From Phoronis australis (Eukaryota; Phoronida; Phoronidae): DNA of 64,000 bases. The stretch is taken from NCBI GenBank assembly GCA_002633005.1, contig NMRA01000238.1, positions 184,001 to 248,000 on the forward strand, read 5' to 3'. Made by a program: the position numbers and the translations under genes. Numbering within the stretch: position 1 is the first letter of the stretch; each line of letters opens with the position of its first letter. This document shows positions 1-13,472 of this stretch, one piece after another. Under the pieces are notes generated by a model that was not told where the DNA came from, searched no databases, and saw only the letters and a list, made by a program, of their open reading frames with translations.

Positions 1-3000
1 TTGTCAAACGCACAATATTCAGATTGGTTTAGCTTTAATGAAGGCGTTCGACAGCGATTTCATTATCACCTACCATTTTCTCTCTTTAATGATCTCGTGA
101 CGGAGTTGAATTTATGAAGTAAAGGTATAGATGTAGACGGTTATAAAATGTGTGATATACGCTGATGATAGTGAACGTGTATCCAGAAACGAAACGGATA
201 TGTAATCCCTGCTAAATGTCATGTACACACGGTTTGAGAGATAAGGTATGGAGAGAGGGGGGGGGTGAGGGGAGGCGAGATAATAAGTTTGTTAGTGAGA
301 TACCATAAATCACAGTTGGTAGGGCACTTTTGCATTAATTAGCAAATATAAGTGTTTAAGATAATATTGATTTCAATACCCCATCTCCTGGTCTTTCGCA
401 ACTTCCGCCTCTTCCGTTGTGGAATACCGTTCAGAGCGTGGGGATTTGGTAGATATGCGGAGTCCGAACATATCCGAACCCGAACATTGAGAATTTTTCT
501 GGGAGTGCATAAGTACGCAGCAAGCGCTGTACTCTATGGGGATACGGGAAGTTTATAAACAGCATGTTGCGCCTGAATGGTAACAGAATTGCTAAACCTG
601 TATTTTGGTAGGATTATAGACTAGGACGGGAATATTGGTGTGCTTCCGTCAAAATAATTGTGGAAAAAAATTAAATTTATCACGTGCTTTTTGGAACAGG
701 CTGTGTCATTAAAGACGTTTTACGTTTTAAGGGCTAAAAATGAAGAAAAAAACTTAGATGGAGATTGTTGATACTAAGACAAAGCTTCGCACTAATGCAA
801 TATTTAAAGCCGACTGCTGTGCAGAAATTTATGTTTTTCTCTCCTCGACTTACAGTTCTGTTCTGCCTTGGCACAGTTAAAAAAGGGTTGTACGCTATTT
901 TTGGAAACGGAAACGGATAAATTCATTGGGACTCAAGTCAATTAAAAATTGTCGATGATGAAAATCATTTCTTTTTTGTATGTAGTAAATATAGTCGTTT
1001 AAGCACAGAGTTCCCAAGCGCAGGAAAAATAAACATTTTAAATGTTTATATTTTAAAAAATATTAAGAATATATGCAAAGAGCGGCAGATGACTGTCTGT
1101 GTCTTCTCAAATTTAAAAATCTGAATCAATCTGTTTTCGAAAGTCTACTCAGAAGAACTTTTATCGGACTTTTCTGAAGTATGGATTATATTTAAAAAAA
1201 ATCATATATCCAAGTGCTTTTAGATGATCTAAGCTACCAAAACGCCCCCCCCCCCGAATCATAATGTCCTGGCCATGGCCCACAAAGGTTAATCCAGCAC
1301 TGATAGTTGACAAAAGTTTCTTGAATTTTCTCTGTTGACCACAAATTTCGCTGTATTTCTATTCTTGACTGCCCCCGTCCTATGCCTATGGCGGTTGCCA
1401 CGGTTTACCCTGACACATGTAGTCAATGGGCTCTGAACACGTTATGAACTCTGAAAAAGGTTTCGTGAGTATTTTCACCAGGCAATTTTATTTTGACGTT
1501 TTTCACACCCTATTCATATGTGTATTTTTCAAAGGTAAAAAGTTTCTGGTTGAAGTTACACAAAAATGAATTTGGTGAAAAATGACAAAATGTTGAAATT
1601 GAGTTCGTACACAGTGCGCCACCATTGATCACAAAACATTGTCTCAGGCATTTGAACAGACACATTTAAATAAACGCTGTTGATCAATTAAACAAATTAA
1701 ACGAGCAAAATAGATCAAAATAGCACTTGTCTAAGAATATTTTTAAATTCACACTGCTGCGTTATTGTAGAACGCAGTCCTAGAAATTGCTGGACAGTGC
1801 ATGGGAAACATGGGGTATATTGTTTACAAAAAGTACGATGAATTAGGAATTGTGAAGCGAATAGAAGGAAAAGGCAGGACAAAAGCGACGTGAATTCTGG
1901 ATTAGTTTTCAACAACTCACCCGATATCACAACTGGGACACAATACAGGGCCATAGAAAGGTGGCAATTCAACAAACAAATACAACTTCGTCAAACTCCA
2001 ACCCACTTGTCCGTCAAAAGTTACCTCCTCTGGCCTCCTGCTGCCCTTCTCCACATTGAGGTAAAAAGCCATTTGCAATAAACAATAGCATTTTTTTGAA
2101 GCAATTTCGGTGGAAATCGTGAAAATATAAGTAATATGAAAGACAAAGATGTGATAATCCATGCGCATTGGCATGAGCAAAAGGACAAAAGTTGAATATT
2201 GATCAACATTGATCATTTGGACTACTAATTTGTACCCCTAAAGTGGTCTTTTTGAAAATTGCAATGTTCCAACATTTCAATAGTATATAAAGATGAAATG
2301 ACTTGAATTATTGGCACCTGCATTTTTATGTGTTACAGGAATATGTAGCTGGGGCCACCCAACCCCAGCCATATTCAATAATCAGTAACAATACGATTTC
2401 TGGGTAAATAAATGTTATATCATTTATTCATACAAGTGGTATTGTTCGTGGCAAAATCTCCTTTCTGGTGATAGTTTTGTTCAAAGTTGTCTTGGTAACG
2501 AATTTTGTTCTTAAGTGACTGGGTAATATAAAATGCACACCAGCTAAACGTTAAATCTGGTGCTGTTCCATCAATAGCGTACATGTAGGTCATACCTGTC
2601 ATACCATATGTAGAAGTACCAATAAACAACCATTTCGTTTGGCACATGTGAATATAAGTTACCATTATTTGCTGAAATGTTTGGATTTGTTGCGGAGAAT
2701 ATAGGAGACGGTATGTGTGGGGTTACTTCTCCTTCCAAATGTGTTCTTTCAAGCAGTACTTCGGCTTCTCCAGTTTTTTAATCTTGAATGTTGTAACGCA
2801 ATTGTGGTCACTTAGCTCCCAGGCAGTTAAAGATACATTGTTAGTTGGGCTTCATTCTCGTTAAAATCTGCACAAAATGAATTTTAAAGCAAACCGGCTT
2901 TATTAAAACGTATCCTCAAATGATGTCCTTTTAGCAAGAAATCACTTTTTTAATAAACAGAACTTTTATATTAAAATATACAAATTTTCGAAATTCTAGG

Positions 3001-4849
3001 CCACACATTACTATTTAACTATTAAACTGGATCGTAGTTGCTAATAATAAAATTGGTTAAGAACCTGGAAAATGCTTGCAAAAAATGTGTTTTTATTATA
3101 TTTAGAGCAGAGACTGATATTTCGTTGTTGTTTATAAGTCGAGGAATCTCAAATCTAATACATGCTCTTGATGACAATTTGTTGGACGGAAGAATTAAAA
3201 TTTTGGGTTGTATTGTCGGAATAGCAGCTGAGTATTGATTCAGGTATGTAGGAGTTTTAATGTGTCTGGTTGGTTTATATTGGATGGGTTTACTAAAGAA
3301 GTTATTAGTGTAAAAACACTTAGGAAGCTGATTATTGAGGAATTTGTAGTAAAATGGTTATAATATATGGTTCAATAAATTTGGAGTACAGGGCGTGTTG
3401 AATCTTGTCATTTGAGAACGCCCTCAGAAGCGCTTCAACAATATTTTCGTCTTCTTCCCCATCTGTGTAACTTTGCAGGCGTATTTACTTCTCGTTGTTG
3501 AGGTCATAGTTAGATGAGTTAGTCGATATATTGAGGAATATGAAGTATATGCAGAAAATTTGAAGAGCAATTCGAATTAGCTTTTTGCGCTCAAACACAT
3601 CACGTAAAAAATCAAATTACCACACGAAAATACTCACAAATTACTAGACGAATGTACTCACAAAATGTTCTCTCACAGCTCAGGACCCGCTGATTACTGC
3701 AAGCTAATTAAGTTTCCCAGGTTCTAATTAAATATGCGCTGCACGCGACACTTCGGAAGAGACGTTTGTGACCGGAATCCTTCCCCGCCGTCTTTGTTTG
3801 TGCGAAAGTTTGTTTTGAAAAACTTGCATACCATTTACCAAAAATTGCCATTATCATTTGGCTTCGGCGAGTATTTTGGGACAACCTTAGATTGAACAAG
3901 AGCTCCGAGCCTACTACAATGACGCCGCATTATCACGCGTCACGTTGTTATTGTTGAACAATGCACCTGACGTCATGTAACAGTCAAACTTATCCAGCGC
4001 ATAATTTTGAAGTTTATGCAACCCAGATGAATAAAATTTGGTTACTGCTTGTTCCATTATGGAGAGGAAATGGCTGCAGTCGACGACCACAATTTGAGAC
4101 TAGATGACGGAAAACGATAAGCAGCGGAAGTGACGTTGGATTCTTTAACGAACACGCAGTTCCTTTAATTGAACCTAAGTGCACGGATTATTGCTGTACA
4201 AGTAGAACCTCAGGCAGTAACCGATGTCCACAAAATGTCGAGAGCGTACGAACTGGAACGTTTCGGTGCAAAATGCTCAAAAAGCATTGTCATGGCAATC
4301 TCAGTGAAGTGCAGGTGTAGTTGTGAATTAATGAGAAGAGGCGAAAACTCTGATGGAAAATGCAAGGCACTCCGAGCAGATTGCTACAGAGCATTGAAGG
4401 AAAATATGGATGGCATAAAATCCTTCTTCAGAACAAGTTTTGGAGGTAGCTTCATGATCTCTGCGTAGACTGTGTGTCCCTTTCGTAAATCGGAGGTAAT
4501 CATTCAACATCGGATCTGCGTGGTATTGTATTTAAACCACAAAGCGCTTCCGTTAAGAATTCACCATTCACAGTTAAATAGCGGCGAAATGCCCCCTTAA
4601 GTTTATTAGATTTGAGATTTTTCTAAGCCTGTTGGGACCGCTATTGGATAGCAAAGCGCTCTGGTAAATTCACCGACTCTGACAGACATCGATCAGAAAT
4701 GGCGATTTGTAGTGAAGACATAAAACTATTTTATTGTTTTATAACTCTTGTCAAAGCTAATAACTTCCAAACTCTATCTCATTCTAAAATAATCCCTAGT
4801 TCGCCTGTTGCAGAAGTGTCTGTAACAAACTTGCAGCCTCCTTATCTGA
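1..4849. other. No gene recognised
   Basis: Only short random frames. A weak reverse-strand stretch near 2750-2860 recalls a fibronectin type III strand pair but is interrupted. Poly-G near 250-266 and poly-C near 1244-1254. Confidence 0.5.
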
Positions 4850-5165
4850 CTACAGATGCACCAAGTTTCAAGTGGTGACTCCTGCTCGTTTACTCTTCAC
4901 TGAATACAGGAACATTGAATAAGGTGGACTTGAAGCTCTGTCATTCAGAAGTTTCCAAACTCCTTAGGAGCCTGGATACAAAAAAATCTCAGAACTCGTT
5001 CTGATGTTAACAACTTGTTAGATAACATTAACAATGACCTCACCAAGTCATTTGATAATTCCTGTCCCAAACGTCTAATCAAATCACTTGGAAATCAAAA
5101 CAGCAGATGTGATGGACCAAAAAACTGATGGCACTTCGGAGCAAGGCACGGTCTACCACCACTGT
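4850..5165 (+). pseudogene. Non-LTR retrotransposon scrap (endonuclease-RT linker)
   Basis: Frame-shifted pieces resemble the linker of CR1/Jockey-like ORF2 proteins: TPARLLFTEYRNIE, then NLLDNINNDLTKSFDNSCPK, then WTKKLMALRSKAR. Stops and shifts separate them. The similarity is by eye, so the family call is tentative. Confidence 0.45.
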
Positions 5166-6089
5166 GCATACTACTTAAGGGCGAAACCATATGTGCAACA
5201 CTTCCTTTCGGTTGTAGTGGTCAGTGGATGAAAACTCATATCCCTGATTTTGTTACTCACACAAGTGGTAGGAACGAGTGTAATAAGCTAATTGGACGAC
5301 TATTGAACACGCCTACAGACGTCCAGACCACAGCTTTAAACCTTACAAACAGCTTCTTCACGAAGACTGCATGTTGGCGTGTAATAGCAAGCACTCCGTC
5401 ATTACCGTCCGCGTAAAAATCACACGCTTCCAAAGTATCGTCACCCTGGTCAACGCCTCTAAAAGTCGTCGACTGCCTCAGCAATCGTGTTTCAGATGGT
5501 CAGCTCTGGAATGCCCGCCGCATGCGAAATGTTTACGAAGAGGCGCCAAATACCTGCTGCAACTTTGCGTGTTGCAATGACCATTCCGAAATCCTGCGTC
5601 GGTCGTACAGCTCAGAGGAATGATACCGACTCGATTACCGCACTGACGCTTGATGAGCAGAGAAGGTTGATGTGCCGACCACACACCATTAAAACCATTT
5701 GTCTTGGATTGTTTATGTGACTCTTATCCTCACTCTCCAACCAGTGTAGTGAATGACTCCATAGTGTGAAGGTCTAGTTGGTATTGTTTCAACATCATAT
5801 GTAGTTTCTGTCCTTCTAACAAGCAAGTGATACGTGCAGTGTTAAGGCAATTTTGTCCCGGTGAGGTCACTGCAATATTAATTGAGCTGCTCAACTTGCA
5901 CGTCAAGAACACTGAGCTGTGCAATCAGACAACTATCATGCTATCTGATAGTCAATGATCAACAAATGTCCTACTTAAAGAAACCAAGGACCTAAACTCT
6001 CGTTGTGTTAATGCGTGCATTAATGACCTTAACGAGATTGAAATCCAAAGAACTGTCAATATAGGTCAGGTCTTATATGTAGGAAGCAG
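5166..6089. other. No gene recognised
   Basis: Several overlapping short frames on both strands (5228-5720) without family resemblance; possibly more of the LINE scrap. Confidence 0.45.
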
Positions 6090-6235
6090 GGGCAGATCCA
6101 GAGGATTTTGAGTTATGGAGGGGGGGGGCATGGCAGAGTATTAGCCAGGATTTTGCCTGTCAGACATTCGCATCCCCGAACTGCCTAACTCGAATGTTCC
6201 ATGTGGGATGCGCGCGTCTCATGCACGGCAAAATA
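6090..6235. mobile_element. GGCAGATCCAG repeat element
   Basis: GGGGCAGATCCAGAGGATTT then TTGAGTTATGGAGG and CATGGCAGAGTATTAG...TTTTGCC match, in reverse orientation, the element at 11640-11765. Such CAGTGGCGGATC-type ends are typical of MITEs. Confidence 0.5.
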
Positions 6236-6677
6236 GGTCATAGTCCCAGCTCTCCTATCTTACACGTCCGTTTCTACTTCAGGAGGGCAACGGGAACTTT
6301 GAATCAAATCCTTCTCCAAGTGTTCGAAAGTCATTTTCAGTAAAGTTCCCAAGAAAACGCTTGCATGTTTAGTAAGAATCTTGGTGTGAAAGTTGGATAA
6401 CAAGCCTCAAATATTTTGCTAACCACTAGGTGCCAGTGCAGTATGATCAGAAAAGCCAATGAAATGACAGGAAAGTATTGTGTCCGTGGGATATCTAAGA
6501 TGTTTGCTTCCTGAATCCTTTTGTGTTTCTCAAACCAAACAGGAGTTGTGTACCAGCTGTGATGCTGCTGTGAAGCTGAATTATTATATGAGTGCATGAA
6601 TTATTGACACAGCAGTAGAGTGTCAAGATTTCTGCCCGTTGATACATTTAGATCTAGGATTCGATCTGCGCATAATT

Positions 6678-6920
6678 CATGCGCGCACACGAGGGGCTCG
6701 GGGGGCTCGTTCATTTGGCGAAGGAGGCAAAAACGTCCGCCTCAGAGAAACAAAAACTCAGAAAAAGTAGAAAACGAAAAAAAGTTCACTAAAAAGGCAG
6801 GAACTACCAAAATTCGGCGAATGCCCAATTCATAGCTCTGAACATGCCCCGTGAATCTTAGTAAAAAGTCCACATTCTCAAAAATTCGATCCTCCCATTT
6901 TTAGGCTGAGTGCACGCATG
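6678..6920. mobile_element. MITE with CATGCGCGCAC ends, copy 1
   Basis: The left end CATGCGCGCACAC and right end GTGCACGCATG are inverted, about 243 bp apart. The interior has the family marks TTTGGCGAAG...GTCCGCCTCAGAGAAAC and ATTCGATCCTCCCAT. Confidence 0.7.
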
Positions 6921-8739
6921 TAATTATGAGCTTCTGGAATTTACAGACATGACCTTACTCCTGAGTCAATGATTTTGCAAACAAATGGATCGAAATTGAG
7001 TGCAAGGAAATCCTCATTGCTGAAAAGTTTTTAAGTTTTTGTGACAAAACAGAACTAATCTATCACAAACAGTCAGTTTTACAAAAATTTACTGGGGTCA
7101 CGATAAGTGAAAGTCCTGCTAGTGTTGGGTTCAACAATTGTGTTTCCTGAACAACTCGTGGAGGACACTGGGCACTTTGTATGGAAGCTCGGGTGACTCT
7201 TCACCTACCAGGAATCATGGCACCACATGTCCAGGTTGAAATCTGTGATGAATCACCTGAACTTCCTAATCATGATTGTCAAATGCCGAAAGTCAACTGT
7301 CAATGCGCGATTCGTAGACGAGCCTCGCAACAGTAACAGTGTCCCAAACAATTGAATCAATGACTGACGAAATAATGTAATGAATTTACAAATAAAACTG
7401 ACACCACTAAATGTATTAATCATAATTAAACCAGTAGTCTTACCACTCATTGTTATCTTTGAATTCTTCTTGAGAAACAAAAAATCCAATGATATACACG
7501 AATATGTAGTGTTACTATGCCTGACCAGCTGACAGCTCAACAACAACTCAAGAATGTTAATGCAGCCTGTAAAAGTGTTCACTTCTTAATGAAGTTATGT
7601 AACTTTTACAGGAGTGCTTGTACCCTAGCTTTGGACAGACGATTCTTGCCAGATGACTATGAAGACTTTTTACAACAATATTCCAGAAAGCTAAATGTTA
7701 CATGTATGTTTGGGACAAATGTAAGGTCTCGATCAGCCAGCACAGAGGAGGGTGCATGACTGTGAACAGGAAGTAGTTTAACAGTGTTAGCCTCGCTTTG
7801 GATTTCCGCTTAATATTCATGAGGTAATATTAAGAAAGATTTTTTAGTCGCCAGGATTACGACTGACGGCTTAACTGACCAATCACAACGCAGCATTCTT
7901 GACACACTTTCGTCTACGTTTCCAAGCCGCCATTTTACCCGACAAGCTATACGTTGTCGTATAAAACTTATTTTGGTCTATAGCTCAATAAATTACGTGA
8001 TAAGAATGGTGATACGGTGTTGATATGGCGTGTGTAATTCCGACAGCCTTTATTCAGCTCGAGAAGAATATCCCTTCAGTTTTTGGGCATCTCCTTGGAA
8101 CTAAGCCGAAAAGAGATATCAAAGGTTTAAACTATGTAGCGACTGTGCGAACGGCCACGTACGCGAACAGCTGAACTTGGCAATGTTGTTTGATTACTCG
8201 AAGGTTAAACACAACATATTTGTTCCAAGATCGGGACTTTTCAGTTTGGCGGGTACAGTGTATGCCTCGCTGATTTTGACTCCGGAATTTTACTCGTCTG
8301 GCCGCCTTTGTCTCGGCACCTGCTGGATCTCAGCACTACTAATGCTAGTCTAGCGAAAATCCTTGGAAATTGTTTTATTTTTACTATTTTTCAGTTATTT
8401 CGACATCGTTTTGATTCGTAGGAGAGGTGCATTTTTTGTCATTCATATACCCGTAAGCTGGCCTTCAACTGAACTTTTCTCCAAAATTGAGAGATTCGAT
8501 CGGCACAAGGAGTGGCACTGGATTACTGAACTCAAACCTTGTTCGAGCTGTTGTCACGAAAAAAATAACGGTAGAATTACTTTTTGATGAAAACTTTTAG
8601 TATACACTTCGCCTGTAGAGTTAAAAAGAGCTCATTTTAAAGTTGGTAAAACATGATATTTAGATTTATGAAGCTTTAAAAAAGGAATTTGAGTTATTTT
8701 TTGTAAATAGCCATTTTTGCAGCTGCACCAGACTTGTCA
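6921..8739. other. No confident gene
   Basis: Apart from the dispersed repeat at 7848-7985, an open + frame between stops (8105-8353) reads FKLCSDCANGHVREQL onward; it has no near start codon and no known match. Confidence 0.45.
7848..7985. repeat. Dispersed repeat, copy 1
   Basis: GACGGCTTAACTGACCAATC through CGCCATTTTACCCGACAAGC and TAAAACTTATT recurs at 20432-20565 in the same orientation with scattered changes. Family unknown. Confidence 0.75.
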
Positions 8740-9268
8740 TTTTTTGTGACCATACACCAGTTTAATGATCGTGCTACGTTTAAAAATGAGCGTAAACAGT
8801 GCTATCGACTCGGCCTACTTTACTCGGGGAGTCCCACGAGCAGTTGTGACTGGCTTTTCATTTGGCGTATTTTAGCAGACGACAGACTAAAAATATTGCT
8901 TTACATGAACATATCGCATCAGAGGCCTTGTCATTTGATTTGTCAGGTGAAGGTGAACCCCGTGTGAGGTTGTTCGGATTTTCGATGGCTCCGAAATACT
9001 TTTCCTCGAACACTTATTTTTTCATCGTCACCTCTGAAAATTCATGCGCGCACCCAGCCTAAATTTTAGGAGGGCTCGAATTTTTCGGCATGTGGACCTT
9101 TTACTGAAAAAAGAAAACAAGGACTAAAAAAACGGGGTACTATGCTCAAACCTATGAATTCTGTATTCGCGCCGGATTCCTGTGAACTTTCGTCTCGTTT
9201 TCTGAGACTTTTACTTTGTCTGAGGCGGACCCTTTTGCCCAATTCGCTAGATGGGGAGATCGTTCGAA
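8740..9268. repeat. 531-bp tandem duplication, unit 1
   Basis: This unit recurs almost base for base at +531 (GTGACCATACACCAG at 8746 and 9277). It ends at a single N (9269) in the middle of a MITE, so either a real tandem duplication or an assembly join could explain it. Confidence 0.9.
9043..9268. mobile_element. MITE with CATGCGCGCACCC end, truncated at the N
   Basis: It has the left end CATGCGCGCACCCAGCC and the interior, but is cut at 9269 before the right terminal repeat. Confidence 0.75.
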
Positions 9269-9270
9269 NA

Positions 9271-9799
9271 TTTTTTGTGACCATACACCAGTTTAATGAT
9301 CGTGCTACGTTTAAAAATGAGCGTAAACAGTGCTATCGACTCGGCCTACTTTACTCGGGGAGTCCCACGAGCAGTTGTGACTGGCTTTTCATTTGGCGTA
9401 TTTTAGCAGACGACAGACTAAAAATATTGCTTTACATGAACATATCGCATCAGAGGCATTGTCATTTGATTTGTCAGGTGAAGGTGAACCCCGTGTGAGG
9501 TTGTTCGGATTTTCGCTGGCTCCGAAATACTTTTCCTCGAACACTTATTTTTTCACGTCACCTCTGAAAATTCATGCGCGCACCCAGCCTAAATTTTAGG
9601 AGGGCTCGAATTTTTCGGCATGTGGACCTTTTAATGAAAAAAGGAAAACAAGGAGTAAAAAAACGGGGTACTATGCTCAAACCTATGAATTCTGTATTCG
9701 CGCCGGATTCCTGTGAACTTTCGTCTCGTTTTCTGGGACTTTTACTTTGTCTGAGGCGGACCCTTTTGCCCAATTCGCTAGATGGGGAGATCGTTCGAA
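9271..9799. repeat. 531-bp tandem duplication, unit 2
   Basis: Near-identical to 8740-9268, with a few substitutions (for example CGATGGCTC/CGCTGGCTC) and small indels. After this unit the MITE continues to its proper right end at 9834, which unit 1 lacks. Confidence 0.9.
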
Positions 9800-9834
9800 C
9801 GCCAAGAGCCCCCCCCCTCCTGGGTGCGCGCATG
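9573..9834. mobile_element. MITE with CATGCGCGCACCC ends, complete copy
   Basis: The most complete copy: CATGCGCGCACCCAG at the left, CTGGGTGCGCGCATG at the right, 262 bp. Interior GTCTGAGGCGGACCC is the reverse-oriented counterpart of copy 1. Confidence 0.8.
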
Positions 9835-11639
9835 AAATTCCCACATCATAAACATAGGATTCCGTGCTGAAAAGCATCGCCTGTTGTCTTTGTCGAAGCG
9901 TTTTCGGATAGTGCAAAAAACACTCATAGATTCCACCAGGAACGTCGTTTAGCGTGTATTTGCCTCTAACATCTTGTTTGTTTGTTTGCCGGGTGTCACG
10001 TGACTTTTCGCAAGGGTGGGGAGCTTGCGATAGGTCAATTTGTTTGCTGACGACGATGATGATGTTGATGAAGCCACTTAATAAGTGTGTTGTGCTTTTT
10101 AAAGATTTCATTAATTGTAACTTTATGGAAAATGTTAACAGCATTCTGTCGTGCTCATTCTGTATTCAGTGTGACTGTTAGAACTGCATCCAGTGTCTTC
10201 TCCCCGCGCATTTGACAATGGGCGACAGTGTTGATATTGAGAATTATGACAATATTATAACGAAAATGATAATGGTGAATTCAATGAAAAAGTATTGGAA
10301 ATGTTAAGTTATCCATATTAATATTATTCCGATATCAAGCCTTTATCAAGTTCCAAATGGTTAAAAATATTGTTTTTGATATGTGCTCAGAACACAATAC
10401 CGTGAATAATACGCTTACAAGGAAGTCACGCATTTCTAAAGATATGTGGGAATTTTCACCGCTCGTCCTTCTGAGCGGCTTGTACCTGGATCAAAGAGGG
10501 CGCGGCACCGGAATCAGATACAATTGTGATGACAGCATTGCCCGATGCTAGCACGGCCCAATTAAATGTAATTATCCGACCATAAACTGTATTAAACATC
10601 TCTAACTGTACATAATAGCATATAGTCAGTGCCACCGAAATTGTCCAGAGATTCCAAATCTTCAGCTTGGTTATCACCATATTTGCACTTCTGTATATAT
10701 TTTATGATTTGAGTTCTATTAAAATTAAACTTTAATGACACGTGAAATGTTTAGTATACCTGTAATGTGGTAAGTTTAGGGATGGGCTCACCAGCGAAAC
10801 TTAAAAGTTTCGCTGGTGATCAAAATCTATCACTGTTTTGGTACTTCAAGTTCAAACTTAGATAAAAAGTTATCAACCCGTTTCCGGTAAGAAAAAAAAC
10901 AAGTGGGCAGAAGCATTAAAAATTGAATAAAGAAAACCAATATGAAACTCATCGTTCCTTTGGGAAGTGGGCCTTTGTGAAGATAAACACAAGTTAACCT
11001 TTTTAGTCATTTCGTATTATTTATAATGTACCAAGTTAATTACTTTCCAGATTTGCAGGCTGTAACTCTGCAAATGTCAGAGAAAAATAAAATGGGGATA
11101 CTAACAACAACCATTGTTGAGACAGTAATGCTAGCCATTACCTTTCCGCTTCATTAGCTCAGATCTACATCAATACAAAGGGCGTGCTGAATAGGCATCG
11201 TAAAAGTTGTATGGGGCTTAGGGAATCAGAGCGGTCACCAGTGTAAGCGAGAAATTCTCCACATGTACAATAGTGTGTTTGCCGGTCAACAGGAGGCGCT
11301 GCTAAAATAATTATTTTTCTTTTTCAACACTTTTTCAACTTATTTTATAATATTTATTACTTTTCTTATCTAGTAACCAAATCAAATTATCACTAAGCTT
11401 TTGCCAGTGTTGTTGGTTTTTAAATAATTGTTTTCTGTGCCAAATTTTGCAAAGTGTCAAATTTTTAGGTCATATTTCTCGAAAACATGCAAGCCAAACC
11501 TTGCGAACTTTTTTGATTCTTAAGGTATATCACTTAGTTACACTAAAACCCCGGACGTGATTTTCTACGCTTCCTAGAGTTGAATGGACTATGAACTAAA
11601 AAACACCAGACTGGCCTGAAGCGAATTTAAGGGTGGCCA
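9835..11639. other. No gene recognised
   Basis: Holds one perfect hairpin (10788-10819) and nothing else I can name. Confidence 0.5.
10788..10819. repeat. Perfect 15-bp-arm hairpin
   Basis: TCACCAGCGAAACTT and its exact complement are separated by AA, in otherwise featureless sequence. Confidence 0.85.
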
Positions 11640-11765
11640 AGGAGGCCATGGCCCCCCTAAAATTCAATTTGGCAGTACGGGTGTGCGACTGTCTGAAGGG
11701 CAAAATCCTGACCAATATTCTGCCATGGCCTCCCTAACTCAAAATCCTGAATCCGCCCCTGCTGA
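11640..11765. mobile_element. GGCGGATTCAGG repeat element, inverted copy
   Basis: It contains TTCTGCCATGGCCTCCCTAA and CTCAAAATCCTGAATCCGCC, the complement of the 6.1-kb copy. Confidence 0.5.
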
Positions 11766-12944
11766 CTGCACTCTTTTTAACCACAATCCCAACATTGCGT
11801 TTTTCGGTCGCGTAAACGATAACGTGCCTTAAAGATGACCACATCGGCATTCATCAAATCTAGCAGAGTTCTGCTAATGTATGATTTACATAGCCACATA
11901 AAAAAACTCGTTACCTAGACAACATTTAAGGAAAAATCACTAAAAGCACATTTTGCCATAAATGACAAATGTCAATACTTCCTTAACGTTACAAAAATCA
12001 AATAAATCAGCAATTTCTATTACGTCGATGCAATGCTCTCTTGAAAACTATTGAAATACTTTACCAATTTAACTCCAATAAGCTGGCAATTTTATAAGGG
12101 TACTAAACCCGGTTTTTGACTGTTGACTGATATCAAAGTCAAATTTACATTTAAACATTTGAAACTTAAATTATTGCTTTGTAAACCTTCACCAATCGTT
12201 AAAGGTGTTTTTCAAGTTTTACAACTCCTTATAAGTACGCTAAGCCGACCAGTGCTATTTACGCTGCAGACAAATTAATTGACGACTGTCGTTAGAGGGC
12301 GCGCGTCTCGAATCACAGAATCTCTGCGACATAGTGAGAACATTCAGAATCCTTTAAATCTTGCATGTCTCAATGGATTTTGGCTAAGACAACCTCCTTG
12401 TGTTTCATGTGAGGCCAAAAAGACTAGATGGTTCTGAACTGTTTTTTTCCGAAGATCGAATTTGTGGTGCAATATTTTTAGCTGGTCTACCATAGACGAG
12501 CAAAAATGATGCAGAATTTGTTTTTTACTCATGGCTTGGAAATCATGTCGTTTTAAGCATTGCTTTCGTGCCTTTGTGCAACCTTTTAAAAATAAAGAAA
12601 CACAAAACATTGGTCGACATTGATGTAGGCGGGCGTTTTGTTTTAGTTCGTGAGCGCAGGTCTTAATTGAGTAGGGTCACATACCAGAGCCAACTATGAT
12701 TATATTTGGCTTGACCTATGTTGTCACGTGGCTCACCCAAACTGTAACAAAAATTTTATTGTTGATTTTAAAAGACTTTTTACTTCAAAGTCGAGATGGA
12801 AATTGATGGCGAACCAGCTGATCAGTTTGACCAAGATGAATTTGTCTACTAGGTTTGAAACTTTTTGAGGCCCTGTGGTGTTTATTGATTGTTGTATGGG
12901 GTGCGTGTCTGGTAAAAGTCAACATAAACTAATCCTGAAATGAG
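11766..12944. other. No gene recognised
   Basis: AT-rich sequence with short frames only. Confidence 0.5.
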
Positions 12945-13173
12945 CATGCGCGCACCCGGGGGGGGAGCTCGGGGGGCTCGAACGAGCCTCCCCCCATTTG
13001 GCGAAGTGAACAAAAAGGTCCTCCCCAGAGAAACAAATAGTTCGAGAAAACGAGACAAACTCACAATTCACAGCCCTGGACTTAGTTTTTTTTTAGTCCT
13101 TCGGCTTTTTGTCGGTAAAAGGTCAACATCGTCCGAAATTCGAGCCCCCCATATTAAAGGCTGGGTGCGCGCA
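12945..13173. mobile_element. MITE with CATGCGCGCACCC ends
   Basis: CATGCGCGCACCCGGG at the left and GGCTGGGTGCGCGC at the right. The interior shares TTTGGCGAAGTGAACAAAAA and CAGAGAAAC with the 6.7-kb copy, in the same orientation. Confidence 0.75.
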
Positions 13174-13472
13174 CCACCCTTCGCATACGCATTCATTTAA
13201 AACAGGCTGGAAACCTTGATTCGTTGTTATTTAATATAAACCTCAAAACAGTCTAGGTGTCTGAAACTAAAGATAGTTTTGGATTTTACCGCTGAGTGCC
13301 GGTGTGGTTTTAGAAAAACGCTCATTCTTACTGATTGTCAGCAGTGGACTGACACTGATCTTAGTTTTATTTTGTTCTATTGTTCTGTTTGTGTTCTAGC
13401 AGATAGTTATTGCATGACCCTGAAGTCAGGAAAAAGACGGTGTAATTCGTTTTCCAAAAATAGTGTGGACCA

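Noticed and set aside
2740-2870. Reverse-strand stretch SLTAWELSDHNCVTTFKIKK resembling a fibronectin type III strand pair
   Set aside because: It stops within about 40 codons, has no flanking domain exons, and the resemblance is weak.
8105-8353. Open + frame reading FKLCSDCANGHVREQL onward
   Set aside because: No start codon near its beginning, no recognised domain, and it adjoins a dispersed repeat; likely old transposon sequence or chance.
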